The notes beneath the pieces were generated by a model. It did no database searches. It saw nothing but the letters and a program-made list of their open reading frames with translations, and was not told where the DNA came from. Of a stretch of DNA of 64,000 nt, positions 34,812 to 44,715 are shown piece after piece (the first letter of the stretch is position 1; each line of letters begins with the position of its first letter). Position numbers and translations under genes: made by a program. Where the stretch lies: the NCBI RefSeq assembly GCF_039233145.1, contig NZ_CP136419.1, positions 1,338,001 through 1,402,000 of the forward strand, given 5' to 3'. The stretch comes from Moorella humiferrea. GTDB lineage: Bacteria > Bacillota > DSM-521 > Neomoorellales > Neomoorellaceae.

Positions 34812-37470
34812 CCAGCCGCATCAGGGCGTTGTCGTAGTACATCAGGAGGGTGGTATCTTCCTGGAGGACGGTGTCCGGTATGCGCCTGGCCACCTCTACG
34901 ATGGTCTTGTAGTCTTTAGCAGCCCAGCACGCCTTGAATCCCGCCCGCAGCGCTTCGGTACGGAACACTTTGAGTCTGCTTCTGCCTTCTTTATATTCTT
35001 CGAACTCTTTGAGGAGGGCCTTCTCGCGCATCTTCTCCAGGTCAGACTGCCTGCCGGGGTCGGGGACGTACCAGCGGCCGTTATCGTCTTTAAGGAAGTT
35101 CTGCTCTAAAAGCTCTGCCAGCTCCGGCAGCTTTTCGTGCGGCGCTTTGTGCAGTTCTCGCAGGAATTTGGGGTGGATCTCCTGGTAGGTCTGCGGCTTC
35201 TTTTCGAGTTCACTGCGCAGCCACTGGATGGAAGACTTTTCATCGGTTACAAAAAGGGATAATTGCTCAATTTCCTGGACCATAAAACGCTTCTTATCAT
35301 ATTCCACCACCTGGTCGGGGAGGAAGTACATGCCGTCTCTTTCCGGGAAGCGCTGTTTTAAACCGGCGTAAAACTCCGCCGCCCCCATAGGTACGGTGAC
35401 TCCCCGCTGGACGTGGAAGGCCACCATCCGGTCATAGAGGAGGAAATTCTGCCGCTCGGCAATGACCTCCGCTTTGCCGCTTTTCTCCACAAAGACCGGC
35501 AGCTGTTTGAGGTGGGTGCGGACAAAATCCCAGACTCCTTCTTCGGTCCCCGCCTCAAGCTGAAAGCGCTTTTCCAGGCCGCCGTTGGGCTTGTAGGCGG
35601 AGATGACCAGGTCCTGCTTCACCGCGGTGGTCGAGGTAACCTGCTTGAAGGTCCCCTGCTTTTTGTCCAGAGTCCGCACGTCGGCAATAACGAACCCAGC
35701 CCGCAGAATGGCTTCCTGGATGGCGTTCCAGATCCGGTTCTGGGAATTGTGAAACACCACCGTCATCCACCGGCCGGGCTTTAAGACACGGTAATATTCA
35801 GCAAAGCACTTTTCCATGAGCTCCTGGTATTCCCGGGGGCCTTTGCCCTGCACTTTGTTTTCAACGGCTTCGGGCTTATTGTTAGTAAAAACCCTGAGCC
35901 AGGCTTCCCAGAGGAAGTTGAGCTCGGAATACATGAGATTGCCGCCGAAGGGTGGGTCGGTGAAGATGTAGTCAATACAGGCATCTCTAAGCAGGGTGCT
36001 ATCGGCTGAGGAACAATAAGTGGTGCAGGCTCCAACATACTCCTTTAAAAGTGCCCTGGTCAAATTCTTTATTTTAGTGCTGTTGAGTATATACCAAGGA
36101 GAAACTTCAACTACCTGAGAAGCTATATATAATGTTCCACTAAGATATTGATTAACCTGAGAGTAGTGACGTGGAACGTACCGGGCGAGTCTGGACATCC
36201 CAAGCACAAGCTGCTCAACGAGAAAAAGTAGACGGTTTCTTAGACGCAAATTACCTAATGATTTTGGTTTACTCATACAAGCAGCTAATACCCACAAATT
36301 CCGCCTGGTGTAAAAATGGTGAACATGAGTAATCCCATGTGATACTTTAGGCTGTTCGGTATTGTAGCCCTCCGGCATGCGGGCGGTAGGATACCAGTAC
36401 GGTATCTCGCTCTCCTCGATCTTCCGGATCAGCTCCAGGTCGTAATCGTCGGGCTCTTTTTCATACCTCTTATTCCCCACCGAATAATTTATCAGCACCG
36501 GCACCTGGCGGGCGCGGGTGATAAACTCCCCGATGTCCCGGTCGTACACCCTTTCCGTGGCCCTCTCCAGGGTCCGTTTAGTGAGATCTGCCCCGCAGTG
36601 GGGGCAGGGAAACTCGTTCCGTACTTTACCTTCTTCTTTATCTACCGCCACTTCCCAGAAGACAAGCTCTCCGGAACAGCTGGAACAGATAAACACGTCG
36701 GACCAGACGGTGTAGTTGATTTTCCCCATAATGGGGTTGCCCTTGGCGTCTTTCTGCACTTTCCCATCCACCACGTGCTGCGTCCGGTACATCCAGCCGC
36801 ATTCTCTTTCCACTTCGTCCAGAATCCGCCGGGCTTCCCGCTCAAAAGCCCGGACATCCACCGGCGTGTTGTAGTTGTAGGCAATGAAGGTGGCGGCAGG
36901 GGAGAGGTCGATTAAGATAGCCTTGCGTGCTCCAAGCTTAGAAAAGGGCCGGCCTTTTTCATCAAGGATAGTGCCATCATCCTGCACAATGTAACCCAGG
37001 GATTCTACGGCCTTGCGGTCCCCGCATAAACTCGCCGCAACGCCGGTCATGCCCGTGCCGCAGAAACCGTCTAAGACGATGTCTCCCGGCTCGGTGTAGT
37101 GGAGGATATAACGCATGATGGCCCTGTGCGGCACCTTGGTGTGGTAGGAATGGGCATTGTAAATGGGATCGTTCTTGCCCTCTGATACATCTGCCGCAAA
37201 GGGCTGCCGGCGGTAAGCGTCGTTATCCGGGTCATACGGCTTGCCGTGCTCTTTGATAAAATCCCCTATGAACGGGTTCGGGCAGGCCGTGTAATAGGGC
37301 GGGTCGGAAAGGTTGATGATGTCCTCATCTTTGGCAATGGGGAATCCCTCGATATGCCTGACCAGGTCCAGGTGTTCCTTGGTAAGCCGGAAACGTGAAC
37401 GTTCTTGCCATTCCCTTCCTTCTTTGTTCCTTTCCGGTGTATCTATGAAAAGTTGCTCTTCTTTGGCCAT
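34804..37470 (-). CDS. pglXI: BREX type 3 adenine-specific methyltransferase PglXI
   Basis: An 888-residue DNA methyltransferase that marks self DNA. The SAM motif is LDGFCGTGMTGVAA at about 133-146. The catalytic motif is either LSDPPYYTACPNPF near 55 or FTDPPFGGNLMY near 510; both DPPY/F forms are present. A zinc-ribbon-like CSSCSGELVFWE and CPHCGADL lie between. It is located between brxC and brxHII as expected. Target site cannot be predicted from sequence. Confidence 0.92.
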   Translation of the reverse strand: MAKEEQLFIDTPERNKEGREWQERSRFRLTKEHLDLVRHIEGFPIAKDEDIINLSDPPYYTACPNPFIGDFIKEHGKPYDPDNDAYRRQPFAADVSEGKNDPIYNAHSYHTKVPHRAIMRYILHYTEPGDIVLDGFCGTGMTGVAASLCGDRKAVESLGYIVQDDGTILDEKGRPFSKLGARKAILIDLSPAATFIAYNYNTPVDVRAFEREARRILDEVERECGWMYRTQHVVDGKVQKDAKGNPIMGKINYTVWSDVFICSSCSGELVFWEVAVDKEEGKVRNEFPCPHCGADLTKRTLERATERVYDRDIGEFITRARQVPVLINYSVGNKRYEKEPDDYDLELIRKIEESEIPYWYPTARMPEGYNTEQPKVSHGITHVHHFYTRRNLWVLAACMSKPKSLGNLRLRNRLLFLVEQLVLGMSRLARYVPRHYSQVNQYLSGTLYIASQVVEVSPWYILNSTKIKNLTRALLKEYVGACTTYCSSADSTLLRDACIDYIFTDPPFGGNLMYSELNFLWEAWLRVFTNNKPEAVENKVQGKGPREYQELMEKCFAEYYRVLKPGRWMTVVFHNSQNRIWNAIQEAILRAGFVIADVRTLDKKQGTFKQVTSTTAVKQDLVISAYKPNGGLEKRFQLEAGTEEGVWDFVRTHLKQLPVFVEKSGKAEVIAERQNFLLYDRMVAFHVQRGVTVPMGAAEFYAGLKQRFPERDGMYFLPDQVVEYDKKRFMVQEIEQLSLFVTDEKSSIQWLRSELEKKPQTYQEIHPKFLRELHKAPHEKLPELAELLEQNFLKDDNGRWYVPDPGRQSDLEKMREKALLKEFEEYKEGRSRLKVFRTEALRAGFKACWAAKDYKTIVEVARRIPDTVLQEDTTLLMYYDNALMRLDE

Positions 37471-37484
37471 AACTCTTCACCCCT

Positions 37485-40400
37485 CTATTCCAGAACGATC
37501 CTCACTTTCTGCGGATCCCTGCCGCGCGTGAGAGACTGGATATAATCCTCGAAGCGCTGCTTTAACTCAGAGACTGTACAGGGCGTTCCGCCTTGTGCCA
37601 GAGCTTTCTTTAAGTCGGCTGCGGTGATCGAAACCTTTTCCATGCCGGACAGCACTTCCTGAACAGCCTTTACAAACGATGCGTCCACCATATATGGCAG
37701 CTGCTGTTCTTTGATCACCTGTTCCAGTGCTTTTTGCTGATCCGGCTTCAAAAGATAGATGTTTTCCTTTACCGTCGGGTCTTCCAGGTTGGCGACCAGT
37801 GTCCTTTCCCAATCCTCGCATAGCCTTTCCAGGTCGTCCTCCAACCGCCTGAGCGCCGCGTCAGCCGGAAGCTTAATCTGCTCCTGTGCCGGCCGGTAGT
37901 TGCAGTGAGGACAGATGGGCGTTTTTTCCAAATCATCTCTGGTGAGGCTGAAGCACGTTTTCAGCTCCGCCAGACGGTTTTGGAAGTCAGTAAGCTGGGC
38001 CCGGGGCATCAACTCGATACCGGCCAGTCTGCTGAGTTTGCTCAACCGCTCATCTTTGAGAAGCCCGGATTTCTTCTGATCTCCAGTCGCATTTAACCTG
38101 GCTTTGGTATGGGCCTCAAGGTAGGCCTCAATGTAAGAATTCTTGAGCTCTAAGAGCACCTGCACGAGCTCCCGGCGAAGGTCAGGAACGGATACTTCAT
38201 CAAGACCGGATAGTTTTCCTTTGAGTTCTTCACGCCGCTCCCTGGCTTTTGCCGTCCAACCGGCATCCGCAGGAAGCACGGCTTCGGCGGTACTGAGGTA
38301 GGAGAGCAGAGGCTGAATCTCATTGGCCAGGCCGGCCAGTTCTTCAACCCTCTTCAGGGTGGCAAGGTACGCCTTCTGCTTATTTATATCCCGCTCGGAG
38401 TAGCGGAAGTTTTTCAACTTCCCGGGAGTGTTAAAAACCCGGAGTGACTCCAGAAACCCTTTGAAACCGGCCAGTTCATCCCTTAAACCGGTTTTCTTTT
38501 TCTCATCGAAGAGAGAAATACCCCATAAGGATATCTCTTGCTGGATCGCCTGCTGGGCCTCCACTGTGCGTTCCAGAAGCTTATCCACTGCTTCCTGAAG
38601 CTGCCTTACCCCTTCTTCACGAGTAGATTGATTGACGATGAGCCCAGGCGGCAGCCCCAAAAATTCAAACAGAACCTGCAAGGGACCAAGGGGAAGATCC
38701 TTGGGACGCTCGATGTGTTTGAACTTGATAAGTTCCTCCAGGGGAACTTTGCCCAGCTCCTCCAGGTTGGAAGCATCTATCTTCTTCCCCGGCATGCTTA
38801 AAGTAACATCGCCGCTATAGATCAAGCTCGCCAGGATGACGACCACCCACTCCGGCTCCAATCTGAAACGGGGCTCAAACTCCACACCGCGAAAATCGGT
38901 AATTATTTCGCCCCGGTTGAAGACCTGACCCGGGCCCTTTTTGTCCAGCTGTCCCAGGATGTGTTTGGCATAACGGGAATTTTGCGGCCTTAACTTATCT
39001 CCGTCCAGAAGCTCCAGGGCATCGAGGACGGCAGCCCCCTGCCTGGTCCTGATGCTGCCGAGGATCCACTTTATCGCCTCCTGGGCTGCCTGAGGCCGGT
39101 TCTTTACGGTAACCAGGATGGAAAAGGCCGGGTATTCGGGCGCCAGCTCCTGGAAGCAGGGCGCGAGACACGAGGAACCCACCAAGTTTACCAGATCACG
39201 AACCGACACATGAGGAGTGGCACTGTGCTTAACCCACTCGACGAATTTTTTAGTTGCTCCCCGGTAGGTAACTTCATAAGCCGTGGTGATGTTGTTCCGC
39301 AGCCATTCGACTATCTTTTTTAGCTGATCGTTAGCCTTATTTTCATAAACCTGCCGCGTTCCTTTCGAAGCCGTGCTGGCCATCTCGCAGGCGCCGGCGA
39401 AGAACTTCAGGGCACGGTCAAAATCCTCGTCACGCTGCACCAGCCGGAAAAACACTTCATCGGGCTTTTTCTCATCCTCAAAGGGCGGCGGGTCAAAGGG
39501 CTGCAGAAAATAGAGGTAAAAATCCCTGGGCGGGTGGGCCGTAGAACGTTCGTTGGGAGCCCCGAAGAATAAATACCCTAACCGGGTAGCCTTTTTCTCG
39601 CGCCACTCAATTTCGTGCTCCCAGATCTGGAAATTGGGAACATACGTGGCTTCGGGGCACTCCATGGCCCGGGCGAGGGCCCTGAAATAATAACGGTCCA
39701 ACTGGTTCGAGGTAAGTGTCTCGGCTTTCTGCTCAATTAGCGAATCAAAATCAATGTCTTTTTTCAGGTCAAGGTAGTACTGCCCGTTGTCCTGGTTGAA
39801 AGAAATAAACTGGCCGCTCACCGTCCTTAAGATCTCGCGCAAGATTGATTCGACGGTGGTTTTAAGAAACTCAGCATCCTCTTCCGGCAAGGGCAGGTAA
39901 AGGCAGAGGTCGTCGCGGAGTTCTTCAGCCGTGACCCCTATGGGAGCGTAAATATCTCCTGTTGTCAGCCGGTGAACGCTTAAAGCGTGAATGATGCGGA
40001 AGGCCACAGGTTTATACTGCGGCCTTGTAAAAGCCTGCTGGACACGGCTTTCCAGCACCTGGCTCTTCTCAATCACTTCGCGAATGTCCGGGTCACTGCG
40101 GAAAGAAGGATTGTCCTTTAAGTTTTGCCAGTAAGAGTCATAAGCGATGAGGCCGGGAGCAGTTTCCGGCACTTCTCTGTCGAGGAGCTTTTTCATGGCG
40201 GCGCTGATGGTTTTTAGAACCTCGCGCTTTTCGGCTACATAGACCCGTTCAAATGTTTCAAGGTATGCCGGATGCACGGGGAAAAGAGCGACGAATTCGT
40301 CCATGCGCTCGGCCAGGGTGCCGTATAATTTGGTGAAACGCTGCAGGTGCTCCCTTATAAGAGCCTTCTGCCGGTCATCCTTGCGCAGCAGGCGCTGGGC

Positions 40401-41165
40401 AACTACGTAGGCTATGTCTTCACGAACAATTCGTATCTGTTCAAAGCGGTCTTTGACCCGGCGCAGGGTTTCAGCCACAAACTGAAAGCGTGGGCTATCG
40501 AAAATGGCTTCCTGCACACCGGCCATGAAACGAAACCGGGTGAGCCGGCAAACCTCCCCGATTTCTCGCAAAAAGTTCAGGTCGAGGATTAGCTCCTGAT
40601 CTTTGCGCGTACGCAGGTAGTCCAGGAGTTCATCGACAACCAGCAAGAGCCCGTGATCCAGGTAAACTTCCTGGAAAGCATTCATCATCTCTATAAAAGG
40701 GTCTTTGTTGTTGGTAACTTTATCGGCTTCAGGAAAACGGTATTTCACCCCAAGATTAGCCAGCTGTTCTTCCAGCTCAGCACAAATAATGTTCCTGAGG
40801 GACATCGTGGTGGAACCGATCTCGGTCCTGATAACCTTGAACTTGCCAGCGATAACCTCCGCTTTTTTAGCCACAGCAGGATGCCGTATCTCCGTGACCA
40901 GGTCTGGATATTCGGCTATAGCAGATAGTACCGACATTAAATGCGATTTGCCGGTACCGTAGTTACCGACGATCAAAAGCCCCTTATTATCCTGGGGATG
41001 TTCGTATTGGAGTTGCGGAAAGACAACTTCAGTAATCTGCTCGGCCATCCGTTCCGAGATCACGTAGCTTTTTACCAACTCACCGGCCCTGCTTTTGGCA
41101 TCAGCTTCCCGTAACTGCACTATAGTTTCGACCGGTTCAAAATGTATCAGGTCAGCGTATTTCAC
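37485..41165 (-). CDS. brxC: BREX ATPase BrxC (PglY)
   Basis: A 1,226-residue P-loop protein. Walker A is GNYGTGKS at 67-74 and a Walker B-like [12 protein letters not shown] lies near 175-186. A zinc-finger-like CPHCNY is in the C-terminal third, with long coiled-coil stretches from about 830 to 1,050. This is the DUF6079/BrxC type found in BREX type 3. It starts 30 bp after brxF and is followed by pglXI 14 bp later. Confidence 0.93.
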   Translation of the reverse strand: MKYADLIHFEPVETIVQLREADAKSRAGELVKSYVISERMAEQITEVVFPQLQYEHPQDNKGLLIVGNYGTGKSHLMSVLSAIAEYPDLVTEIRHPAVAKKAEVIAGKFKVIRTEIGSTTMSLRNIICAELEEQLANLGVKYRFPEADKVTNNKDPFIEMMNAFQEVYLDHGLLLVVDELLDYLRTRKDQELILDLNFLREIGEVCRLTRFRFMAGVQEAIFDSPRFQFVAETLRRVKDRFEQIRIVREDIAYVVAQRLLRKDDRQKALIREHLQRFTKLYGTLAERMDEFVALFPVHPAYLETFERVYVAEKREVLKTISAAMKKLLDREVPETAPGLIAYDSYWQNLKDNPSFRSDPDIREVIEKSQVLESRVQQAFTRPQYKPVAFRIIHALSVHRLTTGDIYAPIGVTAEELRDDLCLYLPLPEEDAEFLKTTVESILREILRTVSGQFISFNQDNGQYYLDLKKDIDFDSLIEQKAETLTSNQLDRYYFRALARAMECPEATYVPNFQIWEHEIEWREKKATRLGYLFFGAPNERSTAHPPRDFYLYFLQPFDPPPFEDEKKPDEVFFRLVQRDEDFDRALKFFAGACEMASTASKGTRQVYENKANDQLKKIVEWLRNNITTAYEVTYRGATKKFVEWVKHSATPHVSVRDLVNLVGSSCLAPCFQELAPEYPAFSILVTVKNRPQAAQEAIKWILGSIRTRQGAAVLDALELLDGDKLRPQNSRYAKHILGQLDKKGPGQVFNRGEIITDFRGVEFEPRFRLEPEWVVVILASLIYSGDVTLSMPGKKIDASNLEELGKVPLEELIKFKHIERPKDLPLGPLQVLFEFLGLPPGLIVNQSTREEGVRQLQEAVDKLLERTVEAQQAIQQEISLWGISLFDEKKKTGLRDELAGFKGFLESLRVFNTPGKLKNFRYSERDINKQKAYLATLKRVEELAGLANEIQPLLSYLSTAEAVLPADAGWTAKARERREELKGKLSGLDEVSVPDLRRELVQVLLELKNSYIEAYLEAHTKARLNATGDQKKSGLLKDERLSKLSRLAGIELMPRAQLTDFQNRLAELKTCFSLTRDDLEKTPICPHCNYRPAQEQIKLPADAALRRLEDDLERLCEDWERTLVANLEDPTVKENIYLLKPDQQKALEQVIKEQQLPYMVDASFVKAVQEVLSGMEKVSITAADLKKALAQGGTPCTVSELKQRFEDYIQSLTRGRDPQKVRIVLE

Positions 41166-41195
41166 CGTATTTTCCCACCTTTTCCTGAAATCTCT

Positions 41196-41654
41196 TTACC
41201 CCAAAGGACAAACAAGGGCATCGACTTCATAATACTTTCTGTACTCCGGGTGATCCGGCTCGGCATAAATCAGCGCACCACCTTCGAACTTGCCGTTCCA
41301 TGCGGCAACGATAGTTCGATTGCGGCTTACCTGTTGAAGTAAACGTAAAGGGTCCTGTTGAAGAACAGGATCAAAAAGTATTTCTGTATTATCCAGAAGG
41401 ACAGTGTCCTTTTCCGTTTCGCCTATGATCGTCTCCACTATTCTCGGCAGGCGTAACGCTCGTATTTTAGCGGGATATTCCAGGAGTTTCTGGCTCAGCA
41501 TGAGGTTCAGATTAATATAGGGATAACCCTCATCTTTGGCTATTTGAACAAGAATTTTGGTTTTTCCGGTTGCAGCTGACCCGACCAGTAAAACCAGTCG
41601 ATAATACCTCGACCGGGCTGCTACTATTTGTTTTTTGAGTTCATCTGTTTTCAT
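41196..41654 (-). CDS. brxF: BREX type 3 protein BrxF
   Basis: A 152-residue small P-loop ATPase with Walker A GSAATGKT at 25-32 and TVLLDNTEILFD as a Walker B-like strand. It opens the operon; its small size, P-loop and place before brxC are the defining features of BrxF in type 3 systems. No promoter with good consensus was found directly upstream. Confidence 0.88.
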   Translation of the reverse strand: MKTDELKKQIVAARSRYYRLVLLVGSAATGKTKILVQIAKDEGYPYINLNLMLSQKLLEYPAKIRALRLPRIVETIIGETEKDTVLLDNTEILFDPVLQQDPLRLLQQVSRNRTIVAAWNGKFEGGALIYAEPDHPEYRKYYEVDALVCPLG

Positions 41655-41869
41655 GGCAATCCCAGCACCTGCCTATTTATCCCCTGGATAACCACTAAAA
41701 ACATCAGCTTTCAGTAGCTTCCCCAAATCCATCTTTCTTGCTGGCGGGAATAATTATCGCCTTTCGGTCCCATTTTAGGTGTAAAAATTTTCTTTTGGAC
41801 CAAGAAAACCACCTGCCAGGAAGTGTGGAAAACTGGATATGGAGACTTATTCGGCAAGAAAACATGAAA

Positions 41870-41889
41870 ATCCTGCCAATTGGCAGGAT
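41870..41889. promoter_or_regulatory. Perfect 20-bp palindrome upstream of the BREX operon
   Basis: ATCCTGCCAATTGGCAGGAT is fully self-complementary and lies about 215 bp upstream of brxF. A partial copy (CCTGCCAGG) lies at 41812-41820. No regulator gene is adjacent, so it may be a site for a regulator encoded elsewhere. Confidence 0.4.
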
Positions 41890-42090
41890 AACCCTGCAAA
41901 AAGACAGCATGGTGTGAGCGCCAGCCCAAGAATTCGACTCCCGGAGGAATGGGTAGCTGTGCCCGTGCCGCCGCTGGTAAGTAGTGAAGTAATACGGTTA
42001 TTTAACCCTGTGAGTTTCTAGTGATAGAAATCATGGTACAATAGTAACCAGGAGAGTGGTGTTTGTGAAGCTTGACGGTAGACACTATTT

Positions 42091-42306
42091 TCACGGGTTT
42101 TCACTCCTTCCAAGGACAGCTCTCGTAAGCTCCTGGACTTCCCTCGCGGGAGATTCGAAGAGACGCTGCACAAATTTCACCTTGGCCAGCTCCTCTACGA
42201 GGGCGGGAGTAGGCAGTACCTTGGCATTTCCCAAGATGCTGCATAAGTGTTGGGCCACCTCTCCTATGGTGTAAACCTGATGGCTGCCGCTTTGAGCAGG
42301 ATCGAT
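42091..42306 (-). pseudogene. Start-less ORF fragment of unknown family
   Basis: About 70 codons are open, with IDPAQSGSHQVYTIGEVAQH and LVEELAKVKFVQRLFESPAR, ending at TGA 42091. A stop lies directly upstream and no plausible start with ribosome site exists. Amino-acid pattern looks genuine. The rest of 41655-42433 shows no gene apart from this and the palindrome. Confidence 0.4.
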
Positions 42307-42433
42307 TTAAAATCGAAGTCCGGAAAAGACCGGGAAGCTGTTTTCGCTTAAGCAGTCTTTCTGCTCGGCTGATGTTTATGGCTGCCGCAATCACCGTTAT
42401 CATTTATAATGTATTTTGCCTTTTCTTTCCTAT

Positions 42434-42535
42434 CTATTGACTTCTGCGGGAAGCGATATCTTCCCTGGTAGTAATAAGTTCGAACTCATAGTGATCCGCA
42501 GTTACAAGGCTGGCACCTATCCTTTTCCAGTTGCT
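42434..42535 (-). pseudogene. C-terminal remnant of a PIN-domain toxin
   Basis: Reads SNWKRIGASLVTADHYEFEL and on to ASRRSQ before TAG. LVTAD followed by F/E is the usual last acidic motif of PIN toxins. It sits where a toxin gene would follow the antitoxin remnant at 42546. No start remains. Confidence 0.5.
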
Positions 42536-42545
42536 TGGACTGCAG

Positions 42546-42626
42546 TTATTTTTCTACGTTAAAGCCCTTTCCCTTCAAAATCCCCCGTGCCTCACGAATT
42601 GGATCTTCCACAGGACCTTTCCATAT
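42546..42626 (-). pseudogene. C-terminal remnant of an AbrB-type antitoxin
   Basis: Reads WKGPVEDPIREARGILKGKG and ends FNVEK before TAA. The DPIREARGILKGKGF ending is typical of AbrB/SpoVT-like antitoxins paired with PIN toxins. Only about 25 codons survive; a stop stands directly upstream. Confidence 0.5.
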
Positions 42627-42753
42627 TTAAAGCAGGAAGAGCCTTTTTACGATGTCATATCGGCAACCCAGCATCATATTCTTCTCGGACCAGTAAAGAT
42701 TTAGGACCATAAGCATAAGATTTAAGTAAGTTAGTTTTCAGGGGGGTTAAAAT

Positions 42754-43896
42754 ATGAGCCAGGGTAAATTGCGAAGAGTTTTTCCCGGTGGGAATACTTG
42801 TGAAGGCTTTTATTCTTTTTATGATTACATTATCGAACCTGATGCAAACAGGATCTTTGTCGTTAAAGGTGGTCCCGGTGTCGGCAAGTCAACTTTTATG
42901 CGCAAAATCGGCGAAACTATGCTGACCAAAGGTTATGACGTGGAATTCCATTGCTGCTCTTCCGACAACAACTCCCTGGATGCCGTGGTCATTCCCGCCA
43001 TCAAAGTAGCTTTAATCGATGGCACAGCCCCCCACATAGTCGATCCTAAGAACCCCGGTGCTGTAGATGAAATTATCCATTTGGGAGACTACTGGGATGA
43101 AAGTAAAATAGCCGCCCACAAGGAGGAGATCATTAAAGCCAATACCCGGGTGTCACGCTTGTTCCAGATAGCCTACAGCGCCCTCCGGGAAGCAAAAGTC
43201 ATCCGCGACGAATGGGAAAGCTATATTTCCGAATGCATGATTGAAAGTCAGGTAAACAAAGCCGTTGCCAACCTGCTCCAAGCAATTTTTAACGGTGTAG
43301 CACCTCGCTATGACCGTCCGGCCAAAACCCGCCATCTTTTTGCCACGGCCATAACTCCCGACGGCATCATTACCGGCCATGTCGAATCCCTGCTACAGGA
43401 TGTTCAACAACTATATACCATTTCCGGCGAACCCGGTTCCGGCGTAGCCCAGGTGCTGGCTAGGATCGCCGAGCTAGCCCATGAAAAAGGGCTACACACC
43501 GAAATCTACCATTGTCCTTTTAACCCCCGCAATATTGATCTGGTAATCATTCCGGAAATAAAAACGGCGGCCATGAACGTCCAACCGCCCCATACCTACG
43601 ATCCTTCGTCCTTGCCCGAGCTTATGGCCATGAAACTAAACCTGTCAGCCTATATCGACCGGGATAAGCTGGGAACTTATGCCCACGAGATCAGTAGCGC
43701 CGCCTACCGCTACCAGGCCTGCCTGGACCGGGCCGTGGCCTACATCCGCCAGGCCAAATTAACCCATGATTATATAGAAAGCTTCTATATCCCAGCCATG
43801 AATTTCGAAGCGATCAATGCCAAACGTCAGGAAGTGCTGCAGCGGATTTTAAACTATGCCGCCGAGTTTTCCGGTAACCATGCCCTGGCAGGTTAA
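42754..43896 (+). CDS. PRK06851-like ATPase with duplicated P-loop halves
   Basis: A 380-residue protein of two similar halves. The first has Walker A GGPGVGKS near 39-46; the second has the degenerate GEPGSGVAQ near 223. Both halves share a later IPAIK/IPEIK segment followed by a PPH or APH element (VIPAIKVALIDGTAPHIVDP and VIIPEIKTAAMNVQPPHTYD). Proteins like this are conserved in spore-forming clostridia; the function is not known to me. GGGGGG precedes the ATG and a terminator follows. A 24-base identical piece of the gene occurs at 20365. Confidence 0.8.
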   Translation: MSQGKLRRVFPGGNTCEGFYSFYDYIIEPDANRIFVVKGGPGVGKSTFMRKIGETMLTKGYDVEFHCCSSDNNSLDAVVIPAIKVALIDGTAPHIVDPKNPGAVDEIIHLGDYWDESKIAAHKEEIIKANTRVSRLFQIAYSALREAKVIRDEWESYISECMIESQVNKAVANLLQAIFNGVAPRYDRPAKTRHLFATAITPDGIITGHVESLLQDVQQLYTISGEPGSGVAQVLARIAELAHEKGLHTEIYHCPFNPRNIDLVIIPEIKTAAMNVQPPHTYDPSSLPELMAMKLNLSAYIDRDKLGTYAHEISSAAYRYQACLDRAVAYIRQAKLTHDYIESFYIPAMNFEAINAKRQEVLQRILNYAAEFSGNHALAG

Positions 43897-43904
43897 AGGT
43901 TATT

Positions 43905-43941
43905 GGGGGCGCCTTCTTTAAAGGAGGCAGCTCCCTTTTTT
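43905..43941 (+). terminator. Terminator after the ATPase gene
   Basis: GGGGGC with GCTCCC (one G-T pair) forms the outer stem, with a GCCT/AGGC inner stem, followed by seven T. Confidence 0.8.
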
Positions 43942-44021
43942 AATCTTTTAATCCAATGGCCTGTTCGATAACCGGTCTGCCTGCTATAATAATCTAAAAT
44001 TAAATACGCGAGGTGAAAAAA

Positions 44022-44660
44022 ATGTTATGGTCGCTTCTTTTCCTTTTTCTTTTTATTCCTATGCTGTTGGCTTCTCTATTTTTAAATTTAGCCGTATTTT
44101 CCTTTGCCCGGTTGGGTTTAACACCGACGGGAGCCTTTACCTTGCTGGCAGCTTCGATTATCGGCGGCTTCATCAACATTCCCATCTCTCGCCGACGTTT
44201 TTATGTTGAACAGCTCCAATTCGGTCGTTTCCCTTTCTTTTTCTATTACCCTCCCCAGGTTAGCTACCAATTCCTGTGCGTCAACGTCGGTGGAGCGGTA
44301 ATTCCCGTACTTTTTTCCCTCTACCTCCTGACCACCAGGGCTCCGCTGCTGCCATCCCTGGAGGCTACTCTAATCGTAACCATTGTGACTAAAGCACTTT
44401 CCCGGGTAGTTCCGGGGGTAGGTATTACCATACCTACATTTATCCCCCCCATTGCTGCCGCCCTAGCGGCCGTTATCGTTTCCCCTCATAATTCCGCTCC
44501 GGTGGCCTACGTTGCCGGTGCTCTAGGAACCCTTTTAGGGGCAGATATTTTAAACCTCGGCGCCATCCGTAGCTTGCGCTCCCAGGTGGTCAGCATCGGC
44601 GGCGCCGGCGTTTTTGACGGAATTTTCCTGGTAGCCTTGGCCGCATCTTTATTAAGTTAA
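44022..44660 (+). CDS. DUF1614 membrane protein
   Basis: A 212-residue hydrophobic protein with about six transmembrane segments, starting at ATG 44022 with GAGGTG six bases upstream. Features include GFINIPISRR in the loop after helix 2, VNVGGAVIPVLFSLYLL, PGVGITIPTFIPPIAAALAA, GALGTLLGADILNL and a final VSIGGAGVFDGIFLVALAA. This fits DUF1614, whose role is unknown. It is convergent with glnA2, and the shared terminator lies between. Confidence 0.8.
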   Translation: MLWSLLFLFLFIPMLLASLFLNLAVFSFARLGLTPTGAFTLLAASIIGGFINIPISRRRFYVEQLQFGRFPFFFYYPPQVSYQFLCVNVGGAVIPVLFSLYLLTTRAPLLPSLEATLIVTIVTKALSRVVPGVGITIPTFIPPIAAALAAVIVSPHNSAPVAYVAGALGTLLGADILNLGAIRSLRSQVVSIGGAGVFDGIFLVALAASLLS

Positions 44661-44666
44661 AGGGAC

Positions 44667-44704
44667 AAAAAACCCCCGCCCTTACTGGCGGCAGGGCAGG
44701 GGGG
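44667..44704 (-). terminator. Terminator of glnA2
   Basis: On the minus strand CCCCC plus TGCCCT pair with AGGGC plus GGGGG and are followed by TTTTTT. Confidence 0.85.
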
Positions 44705-44715
44705 AAGAACTTTGC

